Shown: positions 24,323-32,940 of the stretch, one piece after another
How positions within the stretch are numbered: the stretch's first letter is position 1
Layout: the number at the start of each line of letters is the position of its first letter
Origin: Methylosinus trichosporium OB3b
Lineage (GTDB): Bacteria; Pseudomonadota; Alphaproteobacteria; Rhizobiales; Beijerinckiaceae
DNA length: 64,000 nucleotides
Direction of reading: 5' to 3'
Assembly (NCBI RefSeq): GCF_002752655.1
Contig: NZ_CP023737.1
Coordinates: 3,186,001 to 3,250,000 of the forward strand
Made by a program: the position numbers and the translations under genes
The notes under the pieces: generated by a model
Database searches by the model: none
Told to the model about the DNA's origin: nothing
Seen by the model: the letters and a program-made list of their open reading frames with translations, nothing else

Positions 24323-24679
24323 TCAGGACTTTTTCTTTCCGGGGTCGCCGGGGCCGGCGGGCGGGGCCGGATAGAGGTCGATCGCCTTCTCGAGCGTCCA
24401 ATAGCAGTCGAGCGCGCCCGAGGGCCGCACGCACCAGAGCGGGCCGTCGCGCTGATCGACCAGAACCTTTTGATCGCGCACGAGCTGCACGCATTCGCCG
24501 GCGGAGAGCCTCGACTTGAAATAAGCGGCGTCGTCCTTGGCGGTCTTCTCGTTGATGGGCTTGAAGGCGCGCTTGATGTCGGCCGGATCGCGGCAGGCGA
24601 GCACGGCCCCGCGCGCCACGGCGGCCTGCGCCGCGGGAGCGAGACAGAGAGAAACGGCGAAAGCGAGGAGAATGCGCAT
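24323..24679 (-). CDS. small secreted hypothetical protein
   Basis: 118 residues with a clear signal peptide (ILLAFAVSLCLAPAAQA). The mature part has four cysteines (LACRDP, GECVQL, LWCVRP, LDCYWT), fit for two disulfides, and a lysine-rich end. Not recognised as a family. It precedes the OmpA/BON operon on the same strand by 111 bases, so it may be part of the same transcription unit. Confidence 0.65.
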   Translation of the reverse strand: MRILLAFAVSLCLAPAAQAAVARGAVLACRDPADIKRAFKPINEKTAKDDAAYFKSRLSAGECVQLVRDQKVLVDQRDGPLWCVRPSGALDCYWTLEKAIDLYPAPPAGPGDPGKKKS

Positions 24680-24748
24680 AAGCGGTTGCTTAGCCGATAT
24701 CGGCGCGATTTTCCAGCGCGAGGGGCATCACGAGAGCCGCACGAGGCG

Positions 24749-25399
24749 TCAGTTCTGATTCGACGGTTCGAATGGGGGCGTTTTCGACTCGCCGTTTTCC
24801 GGCGCCGGATAGTCGAGAATTTGCTCATCTAGAAGGCGGACCAGATAGGCTTCCATCTTCGGGAACTTCAGCTCCCCATTGCTCCAAGCTCGGTCTGCTT
24901 CGGCGAGCGCTTCGTAATACGGCCCTCTTTCATACCTGATTCGTTCCGGAACAATTACCCTTCCACCAGGCAGCCCTTTGTTTTTGACGCATAAAATATA
25001 ATAGCACGCGGCACGCGCAGTTCTTCCGTTTCCTTCTATGAAGGGATGGATCCAATTCAAGCGCCATAAAACATATGACGCCAGCACATATTCGCTCCAT
25101 ATGTGCCAATTCTCTTGCACTGTGCAAACAAACTGATCCATCAAATGCGGCACCTGCGAAAAATGCGGCGGGATATGACCCTCGAGGTATATCGGTTCCT
25201 CTCTGAATCGCCCGCCGAACTGACTTATATTTGAAACCGCAGCCGCATTCAGCGACCAAAGCATGTATTTATCGAAGGCGCGCACGCCTTGGTCTATGCC
25301 AATTTGGATGCAGTCTATCAAAAGGTCATATTGCCGAGCGAGGTTTCGCTCTTGGACCCGATCGTAGAGGCAGCCCCCATCCTCTTCTGAGACAAACAT
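24749..25399 (-). CDS. Fic-domain protein (AMP-transferase-like toxin)
   Basis: 216 residues with the full Fic motif HPFIEGNGRTARAACYYIL near residue 117, and a beta-hairpin flap region GGRFREEPIYLEGHIPP upstream. The catalytic His, the acidic residue and both Arg/Gly positions are kept, so it should transfer a nucleotide (often AMP) to a target. Preceded by a 70-residue gene that looks like its antitoxin. Base composition is more AT-rich than the neighbours, suggesting recent acquisition. The substrate cannot be told from sequence. Confidence 0.85.
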   Translation of the reverse strand: MFVSEEDGGCLYDRVQERNLARQYDLLIDCIQIGIDQGVRAFDKYMLWSLNAAAVSNISQFGGRFREEPIYLEGHIPPHFSQVPHLMDQFVCTVQENWHIWSEYVLASYVLWRLNWIHPFIEGNGRTARAACYYILCVKNKGLPGGRVIVPERIRYERGPYYEALAEADRAWSNGELKFPKMEAYLVRLLDEQILDYPAPENGESKTPPFEPSNQN

Positions 25400-25446
25400 G
25401 ATAACTTCACCAAGAAAGCCCCCAGGGCTTCGCCATGGGGAAAATG

Positions 25447-25659
25447 CTACCGGGGCAAGACGAGGTTGAGATGCTTAGCTGCATGTCTCGCCGATGCTTT
25501 CGTTATCCCTGAACGCTGCGGAGCGTTGCCGAAGATGAAGCTTGCTTTCTGCTCGGCGAGCTCTTCTTCTGTCATCCCCTTCGCTATGGAAGCCGCGACT
25601 CTGGCGCGCTGCGCCGCTCGATCCGGCGGAGAAAAACCGAGAGATTTTCGTTCGACCAT
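25447..25659 (-). CDS. probable Fic antitoxin
   Basis: From ATG 25659 with GGAGGGG just upstream: a 70-residue basic/helical protein. Its centre, GMTEEELAEQKASFIFGNAP, resembles the small partners encoded before Fic genes (EQxxSFxxGN). That segment is probably the inhibitory helix occupying the Fic nucleotide site, although the classical (S/T)xxxE(G/N) glutamate is replaced by glycine. It lies 47 bases upstream of the Fic gene on the same strand, the normal order. A longer frame running to 26481 is only an overlap with the transporter gene. Confidence 0.62.
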   Translation of the reverse strand: MVERKSLGFSPPDRAAQRARVAASIAKGMTEEELAEQKASFIFGNAPQRSGITKASARHAAKHLNLVLPR

Positions 25660-25772
25660 GCGCCCCTCCTCCGACGGCTGGAACGGCAAATATGTAGCGG
25701 AGATATTGGTTTTTTCCCACTGAAAAGAATAAGAGAGCGCTTTCCGAGAATTCGCTCGACCGAAAGAACGCC

Positions 25773-26513
25773 TCACGGCGCGCGCTGGAACAGGCCGATG
25801 GTGAGCAGCACGCCGACGACGACCACGACGAGGCGCAGCCTGTTCTCCGGAATGCGATGCAGGAGCTTCGCGCCGGCGACGCCGCCGATCGTCGCCCCCG
25901 CCGCGGTGACGAGCGCCTGCGACCAGTGCAGATCGGGAGAGAACAGGAAGATGCCGACGGCGGAGGCGTTCATCACCCCGGCCAGCACATTCTTGGTGGC
26001 GCTGGCGATGCGCACATTCTGGCCGGCCATGGTCAGCGCCGCCACCATCAGAAAGCCGATGCCGCCGCCGAAATAGCCGCCATAGACCGAGATGAGGAAT
26101 TGCGCGACGCCGGCCGCCGGAGCCGGAAGCTGCGCCTGCGCCTCGCCCGGCCGGCGGAAGAAGCTCCCATAGGTGAAGACCACGGTCGCGAACAGCACGA
26201 GCCAGGGCACGAGCTTGGCGAAGAAGGCCGGCGGCGTCACCAGCAGAATGGCCGCGCCGATCGCGCCGCCGACGACGCTGATGGCGAACAGCGCTCGCAT
26301 CGACAGCCCGCCGGCCCCGGCCGAGAACTTGCGCCCGGCCCAGCCCGTCGCCACCTGCGCCGGGAACAGAGCAACGCAGGAGGTGATATTGGCGGCGCGC
26401 GCGTCCATGCCGGTCAGCATCAGCGTCGGCAGAGTGAGGAAGGAGCCGCCGCCGGCGAGCGCATTCTGCGCGCCGGCCCACATGGCGACGAAAAAGAGCA
26501 GGATCAGCAGCAT
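25773..26513 (-). CDS. TauE/SafE-family sulfite/anion exporter
   Basis: 246 residues, about seven or eight membrane helices. Two TauE/SafE half-motifs: GGGSFLTLPTLMLTGMDAR near the N terminus and YGGYFGGGIGFLMVAALT near the middle. The family exports sulfite, sulfonates or other organic anions. It stands alone between the Fic pair and the DapA-family gene, 115 bases away from the latter, so cotranscription with the lyase/cupin genes is possible. Substrate unknown. Confidence 0.85.
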   Translation of the reverse strand: MLLILLFFVAMWAGAQNALAGGGSFLTLPTLMLTGMDARAANITSCVALFPAQVATGWAGRKFSAGAGGLSMRALFAISVVGGAIGAAILLVTPPAFFAKLVPWLVLFATVVFTYGSFFRRPGEAQAQLPAPAAGVAQFLISVYGGYFGGGIGFLMVAALTMAGQNVRIASATKNVLAGVMNASAVGIFLFSPDLHWSQALVTAAGATIGGVAGAKLLHRIPENRLRLVVVVVGVLLTIGLFQRAP

Positions 26514-26627
26514 CGCCCGGTTTTCCCAGCTCGGGCGGAGGAAATCAAGTCGCCGGCGCGACGAGGAGGCGGCGACGCATCGCCGCCTCCCTTCCCTCCC
26601 GCGCGGGCGCGGCGCGGTCGGGAGCGG

Positions 26628-27527
26628 TCACGCCGGGATCGGCCCCACCTTCAGCTCGGCGAGATATTCGGCGAGTTTTCGAAGTTCGGCCTCGACGAGC
26701 GGTTTCAAGGGCGGCCGCGGCGCGCCGGCGGGAAGGCCGCGCAGCGCGAGACCGGCTTTCACCGTGGTCGGCAGGCCGCCGAAGACGATGAAGCGCAGCA
26801 CCGGCAGGATTTCGTAGAAAAGCGCGCGGGCGCGGGCGATGTCGCCCGCCTGCACCAGCTCGAACAGCCGCGCCGGACGGTCGTCGAGCAGATTGGGCGC
26901 GGCCGTGCACCAGCCCGCGGCGCCCGCGGCGATCGCCTCCAGCGCCATGTGGTTGGCGCCATTGTAGAAAGGGATCGTCCCGTTCGACAATTTGTAGATC
27001 GCGTGCATCCGGTTGAGGTCGCCGCTGCTCTCCTTGATGAAGCGCACGGTGGGAAGCTCGCGGACGAGCCGCACCAGGAATTCCGGCGACATGTCGACGC
27101 CGCTGGTCCCGGGATTATTGTAGGCCATGATCGGCAGATCGGTCGCCGTCGCTATGGCGGCGTAATGATCGAAGATCTCTGCCTCGGTCAGCTTCCAATA
27201 GGACACCGGAATGACCATCAGCATGTTCGCGCCGATTTCGCTCGCATAGCGCGCCTTGGCGACGGCCGCCGCCGTGGTCAGCTCGGCGACGCCGACGATC
27301 ACCGGCGTGCGGCCGGCGACGGTCTCGACGCCGAGACGGGCGCCATGCCGCCACTCCTCCTCGGTGAGATAGGCGCTCTCGCCGGCGCTGCCGAGAAAGG
27401 CGACCGCCGCCGGTTTCGAGCGCAGCAGATTCTCGGTCACGCGCCGAAAGGCCCGCTCGTCTATGCCGCCTTCATCGGAAAAGGGCGTGACGGGATAGGC
27501 GACGATTCCTCTGATCGTGTCGGTCAT
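26628..27527 (-). CDS. DapA-family (NAL superfamily) lyase/aldolase
   Basis: 299 residues from ATG 27527 (a GTG four codons upstream overlaps the cupin stop). Class I aldolase features: GSAGESAYLTEEEW at the pyruvate-binding loop, the tyrosine in LPIMAYNNPGTSG, and the Schiff-base lysine in RFIKESSGDLNRM. The usual DapA lysine-pathway context is absent. Pairing with a cupin and a divergent LysR regulator suggests breakdown of a sugar acid or 2-oxo acid, or detoxification. The true substrate is undetermined. Confidence 0.82.
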   Translation of the reverse strand: MTDTIRGIVAYPVTPFSDEGGIDERAFRRVTENLLRSKPAAVAFLGSAGESAYLTEEEWRHGARLGVETVAGRTPVIVGVAELTTAAAVAKARYASEIGANMLMVIPVSYWKLTEAEIFDHYAAIATATDLPIMAYNNPGTSGVDMSPEFLVRLVRELPTVRFIKESSGDLNRMHAIYKLSNGTIPFYNGANHMALEAIAAGAAGWCTAAPNLLDDRPARLFELVQAGDIARARALFYEILPVLRFIVFGGLPTTVKAGLALRGLPAGAPRPPLKPLVEAELRKLAEYLAELKVGPIPA

Positions 27528-27535
27528 GGCGGTCC

Positions 27536-27988
27536 TCACTTCGATTCTTCGCGGATCGCCAAACGGCCGGCGTTCTGCAGCATGGGCGCGTTCTCGCAGG
27601 CGAGATAACGCGCGGGCTTGTCGGGATCGGCGTTGACGTGATGGTGCCAGGCCCAGACGGGGATATAGACGGCGTCGCCGACCTCCCAGTCGATGCGGCG
27701 ATCCTCGATCAGCGAATAGCCGCGCCCCTCCAGCACATAAAGAATGGTCTCATAGGTGTGGCGATGGCGGTTCGAGCGCCCGCCCGGCGTCAGCCCGCCC
27801 ACGGTGAGGCTGATGGCATGGGAGGGCAGGTCGATGAAATGCACCGGATGCTTGCGCTCGGCCGAATAAGCGGCGCGCGCGTCGTCCTTCTCGACGCCGC
27901 GATGGGCGAGCCGTTCGGGCAGCCGAACCTCGAACGAAGGCGGCGTCTTGTCGAAATCGGCGGAGTGGAAAGTCTGCTGGGCGGACAT
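27536..27988 (-). CDS. cupin-domain protein
   Basis: 150 residues from ATG 27988 with a GGGAGGT ribosome site. A single cupin barrel: metal-binding histidines in NRHRHTYETILYVLEGRGYS (H-x-H, then E) and the second motif VGDAVYIPVWAWHHHVN. Likely a small metal-dependent enzyme or ligand-binding protein. First gene of the operon with the DapA-family lyase, divergent from the LysR gene. Confidence 0.8.
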   Translation of the reverse strand: MSAQQTFHSADFDKTPPSFEVRLPERLAHRGVEKDDARAAYSAERKHPVHFIDLPSHAISLTVGGLTPGGRSNRHRHTYETILYVLEGRGYSLIEDRRIDWEVGDAVYIPVWAWHHHVNADPDKPARYLACENAPMLQNAGRLAIREESK

Positions 27989-28069
27989 GGCTACCTCCCG
28001 TCTCGTTGTGACGCTTTTTTCATCAGGCAAAGACGAGAATAGGTCCAAGACTTGTTTTCGATACTGAAA

Positions 28070-28084
28070 ATAGGGATTGCCTAT
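28070..28084. promoter_or_regulatory. LysR-type operator ATAG-N7-CTAT
   Basis: A symmetric 15-bp site of the T-N11-A class sits 14 bases before the LysR gene start and about 80 bases before the cupin start. This is the standard place for a LysR regulator to repress itself and control the divergent operon. Confidence 0.55.
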
Positions 28085-28098
28085 GATAGAGTTCCGCC

Positions 28099-28989
28099 AT
28101 GGACTTCCGTCGGCTTCGCTATCTGATCCAGGTCGGGGAGGCGCGCAGTTTTACGCGCGCGGCGCGGTCGCTCAATGTGTCGCAGCCGACGCTCTCGCAG
28201 CAGATCCAGGACCTCGAGGCCGAGCTCGGCGTGACCCTGTTCATCCGCAGCGCGCACAAGGTCGAGCCGACCGAGGCCGGCCTGCTGACGATCGACTGCG
28301 CGCGCCGGGTGCTGGCCGAGGTCGAGGGGCTGCGCGAGGCGGTGCTGGAGCATCGTGGGCTGAAGCGCGGCCGGCTGCGCATCGGCGTGACGCAGACCTT
28401 CAACGCGCTCTATCTGCCGCGCATCGTCACCGATTTCGCGCGTGACTATCCGGCCATCGACCTCGAGATATTGGAGCTCGCCAATGACGAGATCGACGCC
28501 GGCGTCGAGGCGGGCACGCTGCATCTGGGCGTCGGCCTGCCCCGCGCGCATACGAAGAGCCGCGCCGAGCCGCTCTACGCCGACACGCTGATGCTGGTCT
28601 GCGCGCGCGAGAGCCGGCTCGGCGAGGCCGAGGAGGTCCCCGCGAGCTACATCGCGCAGGAGAGCCTAGCGCTGCTCGGCCATGGCTTTCGCACGCGGGC
28701 GGCGGCCGACGATTATCTCGCCGAGGCGAAGGTGACGCCGCTGCGCATCCTCGCCTTCAACACGTTCGCGGCGATCCTCAATGTCGTCGCCACCGGCGAA
28801 TATGTGTCGATCGTCCCCGCCGACGTGCGCCATGTCTCGGGCGTCGCGACGCTGCATTTCGCCCGGCTCGCGCCGGCGCCGCCGCTGCGCACCATCTGCC
28901 TCCTCAGCGCGCCGGATGGCCGCGCCACCCCGGCGGCGCTGCGCCTCGCCGCCCGCATCCGCGACCATTTCGCCGCGAGCGCGCGGTGA
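28099..28989 (+). CDS. LysR-family transcriptional regulator
   Basis: 296 residues. N-terminal winged helix (FTRAARSLNVSQPTLSQQIQ) and a CynR/CbbR-type effector domain (RLRIGVTQTFNALYLPRIVT; later NTFAAILNVVATGEYVSIVP). Divergent from the cupin/DapA-family genes over a 110-base gap containing an ATAG-N7-CTAT site, so it very likely regulates them in response to the pathway substrate. Complete. Confidence 0.88.
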   Translation: MDFRRLRYLIQVGEARSFTRAARSLNVSQPTLSQQIQDLEAELGVTLFIRSAHKVEPTEAGLLTIDCARRVLAEVEGLREAVLEHRGLKRGRLRIGVTQTFNALYLPRIVTDFARDYPAIDLEILELANDEIDAGVEAGTLHLGVGLPRAHTKSRAEPLYADTLMLVCARESRLGEAEEVPASYIAQESLALLGHGFRTRAAADDYLAEAKVTPLRILAFNTFAAILNVVATGEYVSIVPADVRHVSGVATLHFARLAPAPPLRTICLLSAPDGRATPAALRLAARIRDHFAASAR

Positions 28990-28997
28990 AGGGGGCG

Positions 28998-29324
28998 TCA
29001 GGCCGCTTCGACTTCCGCCCTGATCCGCTCGCCGAAATCGCGCTCGGCGATCTCGAGATCATATTTCGACTGCAGATTCATCCAGAAGGCCGCGCTCGTG
29101 CCGAGATAGCGGGCGAGGCGCAGCGCGGTCTCCGCGGTGACGCCGCGCTTTCCAGCGACGATCTCGCTGATCCGGTTGGCGGGCACCCGCAAGCTCAGCG
29201 CCAGCGCGTGAGCGCTGATTCCGCGCGCTTTCAGCTCGGCGGCGAGGGTGCGGCCCGGATGGATCGGGCCGAAACGGAAGCCGCCGGGCGGGGCCTCGAA
29301 GATGTCCGCGCTTTTCGTCGTCAT
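28998..29324 (-). CDS. higA: HigA-family antitoxin (second HigBA pair)
   Basis: 108 residues with PIHPGRTLAAELKARGISAH, then the XRE helix-turn-helix ALALSLRVPANRISEIVAGK and the GTSAAFWMNLQSKYDLEIAE block that defines HigA/VapI-type antitoxins. Start at ATG 29324; the frame upstream is open but not family-like. The toxin gene lies 127 bases upstream on the same strand, a larger gap than usual, so a separate promoter for higA is possible. Confidence 0.88.
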   Translation of the reverse strand: MTTKSADIFEAPPGGFRFGPIHPGRTLAAELKARGISAHALALSLRVPANRISEIVAGKRGVTAETALRLARYLGTSAAFWMNLQSKYDLEIAERDFGERIRAEVEAA

Positions 29325-29451
29325 GGCCAACCTCACTGAAGCCAGGGCGATTTCGCCCGGATGTCTCGCCATCCCCGGCGAGCCGGGACCCTGTGATGGC
29401 GCTTTAAAAGCAAGTCGTGCGGTTCTACGCCACTGCGGCCGCGCCTTCATC

Positions 29452-29730
29452 TCAATGATAGTCGACGATCTCCACCTCGAACGCATCGCCGTCCTCGAAT
29501 CGAAAGGCGATCCGCCAGGGGCCATTCACTTTGATCGCCCATTGGCCCTTGCGGTCACCCGAGAGCCGGTGAAGTCCGACGCTACGAAGCGGTGGAAGGT
29601 CATCGAGCGAGGCGGCGCTGTCGAGCTCCGCCAGACGTTGCCGCGCGAGCGCTTCGTCGAGGCCGGAAAACTTCGACTTGCCGGTCTCGACGAACTGCCG
29701 AGTCACCGTGCCTTTGACGGAGCGTATCAT
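29452..29730 (-). CDS. higB: HigB-family mRNA interferase toxin
   Basis: 92 residues: family features [40 protein letters not shown] and [20 protein letters not shown]. HigB cleaves mRNA on the ribosome. Just upstream of the start (29731-29743) the DNA is AT-rich with GTATG/CATAC-like half sites, a likely operator. The pair sits immediately upstream of trpA in the divergent direction, where trpB might be expected in relatives. Confidence 0.9.
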   Translation of the reverse strand: MIRSVKGTVTRQFVETGKSKFSGLDEALARQRLAELDSAASLDDLPPLRSVGLHRLSGDRKGQWAIKVNGPWRIAFRFEDGDAFEVEIVDYH

Positions 29731-29846
29731 ACATAAAACATACTATGACAGGCATAGGCCGTCAAACAGCGGATGAAGTCACGGCACCATCCCCCACCGC
29801 GAAACCGCGTTCCCCTTCGCCCGGCCCTATGCTATCGCCTCCCGCC

Positions 29847-30749
29847 ATGAGCACACGCATCGACGCCCGCTTCGAAGCCCTGCGCGCCGAGGGCCGCGCC
29901 GCCCTCGTGACCTTCGTCATGGCCGGCGATCCGGACCTCGAGACCTCGTTTCAGATTATGAGGAGCCTGCCGAAGGCCGGCGCCGATCTCATCGAGCTCG
30001 GCATGCCCTTCACCGATCCGATGGCCGACGGCCCCTCGATCCAGGCGGCGGGCCTGCGCGCCCTGCATGCCGGAATGACGGTCACGAAGACGCTCGACCT
30101 CGTGCGGCGCTTCCGCGAGGAAGACAATGCGACGCCGATCGTGCTGATGGGCTATTACAACCCGATCTATGTGCGCGGCCCGGAGAATTTCCTGGCGGAG
30201 GCCAAGGCCGCCGGCGTCGACGGGCTGATCGTCGTCGATCTGCCGGCCGAGGAGGACCAGGAGCTGTGCCTGCCGGCCCGGGCCATCGGGCTGAGCTTCA
30301 TCCGCCTCGCGACGCCGACCACCGATGACGCGCGCCTGCCCAAGGTGCTCGAAAATTCCAGCGGCTTCGTCTATTATGTCTCGCTGACCGGGATCACCGG
30401 AGCGGCGCTCGTCGATTATGCGGGCGTCGCCGAGGCGGTCGCCCGGCTGAAGCGCCATACGCCGCTGCCGATCGCGGTCGGCTTCGGCGTCAAGACGGCC
30501 GAGAACGCCGTCGCCATCGCGCAATATGCCGATGGCGTCGTGGTCGGCTCGGCGCTGGTCGATGCGCTCGCCCGCTCGCTCGACGCCGAAAAGCGCGCGA
30601 GCGAGCAAACGGCGCCGGCGGTGACGGAACTCGTCGCCGAGCTCGCCCGAGGGGTGCGCGGAGCGCGCGTCCCCCTCGCGCCGGTGAAGAAAGAATCGCC
30701 CTTCTCTCTGAAAGCGACCTTCGGAGCGCTCGCGAGGCTCTGGTCATGA
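29847..30749 (+). CDS. trpA: tryptophan synthase alpha chain
   Basis: From ATG 29847, 300 residues. Catalytic Glu and Asp in [17 protein letters not shown]; phosphate-binding loops in [11 protein letters not shown] and [13 protein letters not shown], then [10 protein letters not shown]. Cleaves indole-3-glycerol phosphate and passes indole to TrpB. The frame extends upstream to 29745 without family sequence. Its stop overlaps the accD start (ATGA). trpB and trpF, usually directly upstream in this order of bacteria, are not here. Confidence 0.95.
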   Translation: MSTRIDARFEALRAEGRAALVTFVMAGDPDLETSFQIMRSLPKAGADLIELGMPFTDPMADGPSIQAAGLRALHAGMTVTKTLDLVRRFREEDNATPIVLMGYYNPIYVRGPENFLAEAKAAGVDGLIVVDLPAEEDQELCLPARAIGLSFIRLATPTTDDARLPKVLENSSGFVYYVSLTGITGAALVDYAGVAEAVARLKRHTPLPIAVGFGVKTAENAVAIAQYADGVVVGSALVDALARSLDAEKRASEQTAPAVTELVAELARGVRGARVPLAPVKKESPFSLKATFGALARLWS

Positions 30750-31606
30750 ACTGGTATTCGAATGTCGTTCCGCCGAAGATCAAAGCCCTCATCAAGCGCG
30801 AGGCGCCCGAGAACGCCTGGGTCAAATGCCCGGAGAGCGGCCAGCTCGTGTTCCACAAGGACATAGAGGACAATCTCTATGTCATTCCGGGCTCGGGCTA
30901 TCACATGCGCATCCCCGTCGAGGCGCGGCTCGCCAGCCTCTTCGACGAGGGCGAGCACGAATTGCTGCCGACGCCGGAGGTTCCGGCCGATCCGCTGAAA
31001 TTCCGCGACATCAAGCGCTATGTCGACAAGATCAAAGAGTATCGGTTGAAGACCGGCCATATCGACGCGGTGACGCTGGCCTTCGGCAAGCTCGAGGACG
31101 CGCCGGTCACGGTCGCGGTGCAGGATTTCGACTTCATGGGCGGCTCGCTCGGCATGGCGGCGGGCGAGGCGATCGTCACCGGCATGACCCATGCGCTGGA
31201 GAAGCGCACGCCATTCATCATCTTCACCGCCTCGGGCGGCGCGCGCATGCAGGAGGGCATGTTCTCGCTGATGCAGATGCCGCGCACCACGGTCGCGGTG
31301 CGCCGGCTGCGCGAGGCGCGCTTGCCTTATATCGTCGTGCTCACCAATCCGACCACGGGCGGCGTCACCGCCTCCTATGCGATGCTGGGCGACATTCACA
31401 TCGCCGAGCCCGGCGCGATCATCGGCTTCGCCGGCGCGCGCGTCATCGAGCAGACGATTCGCGAGAAGCTGCCGCAGGGTTTTCAGCGCGCCGAATATCT
31501 GCGCGACCATGGCATGGTCGACATGGTCGTGCCGCGCCCCGAGATGCGCGCGACATTGGCGCGGCTCTGCGCTCTGCTGACCAAAGCGCCTCGGCGCGCC
31601 GCCTGA
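30746..31606 (+). CDS. accD: acetyl-CoA carboxylase carboxyltransferase beta subunit
   Basis: 286 residues. Crotonase-fold core with [37 protein letters not shown] and [20 protein letters not shown]. The N-terminal zinc ribbon is degenerate: of four cysteines only the first is left ([12 protein letters not shown], later [11 protein letters not shown]), as also in Rhizobium-type AccD. Makes malonyl-CoA together with AccA. Translationally coupled to trpA and followed 19 bases later by folC. Confidence 0.96.
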   Translation: MNWYSNVVPPKIKALIKREAPENAWVKCPESGQLVFHKDIEDNLYVIPGSGYHMRIPVEARLASLFDEGEHELLPTPEVPADPLKFRDIKRYVDKIKEYRLKTGHIDAVTLAFGKLEDAPVTVAVQDFDFMGGSLGMAAGEAIVTGMTHALEKRTPFIIFTASGGARMQEGMFSLMQMPRTTVAVRRLREARLPYIVVLTNPTTGGVTASYAMLGDIHIAEPGAIIGFAGARVIEQTIREKLPQGFQRAEYLRDHGMVDMVVPRPEMRATLARLCALLTKAPRRAA

Positions 31607-31625
31607 CGGGAGCGTAGGGCGCATC

Positions 31626-32930
31626 ATGGATCAGCGCGACGCGATTCTGACGCGGCTGCTGGACCTCCATCCAAAGAAGATCGATCTGTCGCTCGGCCGC
31701 ACCGAGCGGCTGCTCGCCGCCATGGGCCATCCCGAGCGGCGCCTGCCGCCGATCATTCATGTCGCCGGCACCAATGGCAAAGGCTCGACGCTGGCGTTTC
31801 TGCGCGCCATGCTGGAGTCGGCGGGCCTCCGCGCGCATGTCTACACATCGCCGCATCTGCTGCGCTTCAACGAGCGCATCCGCCTCGCCGGGACGCTGGT
31901 CGACGACGATCGCCTGCGCCGCATGCTCGAGGACTGCGAGCGGGCCAATGGCGCGCAGCCCGTCACCTTCTTCGAGATCACCACAGTCGCCGCTTTCGCG
32001 CTCTTCGCCGAGGAGCCGGCCGATTGGCTGCTGCTCGAGACCGGGCTCGGCGGTCGCTATGATTCGACCAATGTGATCGAGGCGCCGAAGGCGACCATCA
32101 TCACCTCGATCTCGCACGACCATCACGAGTTCCTAGGCGATACGATCGAGAAGATCGCCTATGAGAAGGCCGGCATCTTCAAGCGCGGCGTTCCGGCGAT
32201 CATCGGCTTTCAGCAGGACGCCGCCCGCAATGTGCTGGAGCGAGAGGCGCGGCGCGTCGGTGCGCCGACCTTCATCGCCGGCGAGGATTTCCATATTCGC
32301 GAGGAGAACGGCCGGCTCGTCTATGAGGACGAGAAGGGCCTGCTCGATCTGCCGCTGCCGCGCCTGCCGGGACGGCATCAGCAGGCCAACGCCGCCGGCG
32401 CCATCGCCGCGCTGCGCGCCGTCGCGCCGGAGATCGGCGCCGAGCATATCGAGGCCGGGCTGCTGCGCGCCGAATGGCCGGCGCGGCTGCAGCTGCTCTC
32501 GCGCGGCCGCGTCGCCGAGCTGGTTCCGCCGGGCTCCGAGGTCTGGCTCGACGGCGGACACAATGACGACGGCGGCCGCGTGCTGGCCGAGGCGATGGCG
32601 GAGTTCGAGGAGAAATCCGCGCGGCCGCTCGTCTTCGTCTGCGGCGCGCAGGTGACCAAAGACATCGGCGCGCTGCTGAAGCATTTCGCCGGCCTCGCCC
32701 GCGAGGTGGTGGCGGTTCCGGTGGAGGGCGAGCACAAGAGCTGGCCGCCCGAGGAGATCGCCGCGCTCGCCTGCGCCGAGGGGATGCGCGCCGCCGGCGC
32801 CGGAAGCGTCGAGGAGGCGCTGTCGATCATTGCGCGCGGCTCCTACGAAGCGCCGCCGCGCATATTGATCGCCGGCTCGCTCTATCTCGCCGCCGGCGTG
32901 CTGGCGCTGAACGGCTCGGTGATCGAGTAG
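31626..32930 (+). CDS. folC: folylpolyglutamate synthase / dihydrofolate synthase
   Basis: 434 residues of the Mur-ligase type: ATP loop HVAGTNGKGSTLAFLRAML, folate region VYTSPHLLRFNERIRL, EITTVAAFALFAEEP and the second-domain LDGGHNDDGGRVLAEAM. Adds glutamate to folates and, in many bacteria, also makes dihydrofolate. Last gene of the trpA-accD-folC operon. An IS4-type element begins 10 bases after its stop, so its terminator may have been displaced. Confidence 0.94.
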   Translation: MDQRDAILTRLLDLHPKKIDLSLGRTERLLAAMGHPERRLPPIIHVAGTNGKGSTLAFLRAMLESAGLRAHVYTSPHLLRFNERIRLAGTLVDDDRLRRMLEDCERANGAQPVTFFEITTVAAFALFAEEPADWLLLETGLGGRYDSTNVIEAPKATIITSISHDHHEFLGDTIEKIAYEKAGIFKRGVPAIIGFQQDAARNVLEREARRVGAPTFIAGEDFHIREENGRLVYEDEKGLLDLPLPRLPGRHQQANAAGAIAALRAVAPEIGAEHIEAGLLRAEWPARLQLLSRGRVAELVPPGSEVWLDGGHNDDGGRVLAEAMAEFEEKSARPLVFVCGAQVTKDIGALLKHFAGLAREVVAVPVEGEHKSWPPEEIAALACAEGMRAAGAGSVEEALSIIARGSYEAPPRILIAGSLYLAAGVLALNGSVIE

Positions 32931-32940
32931 CGACTGGCGC

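Noticed and set aside
25660..26481. Long minus-strand frame joining the Fic antitoxin to the TauE region
   Set aside because: The upstream part is out of frame with the intact TauE/SafE gene and is Arg-rich shadow sequence; only the last 70 codons look real.
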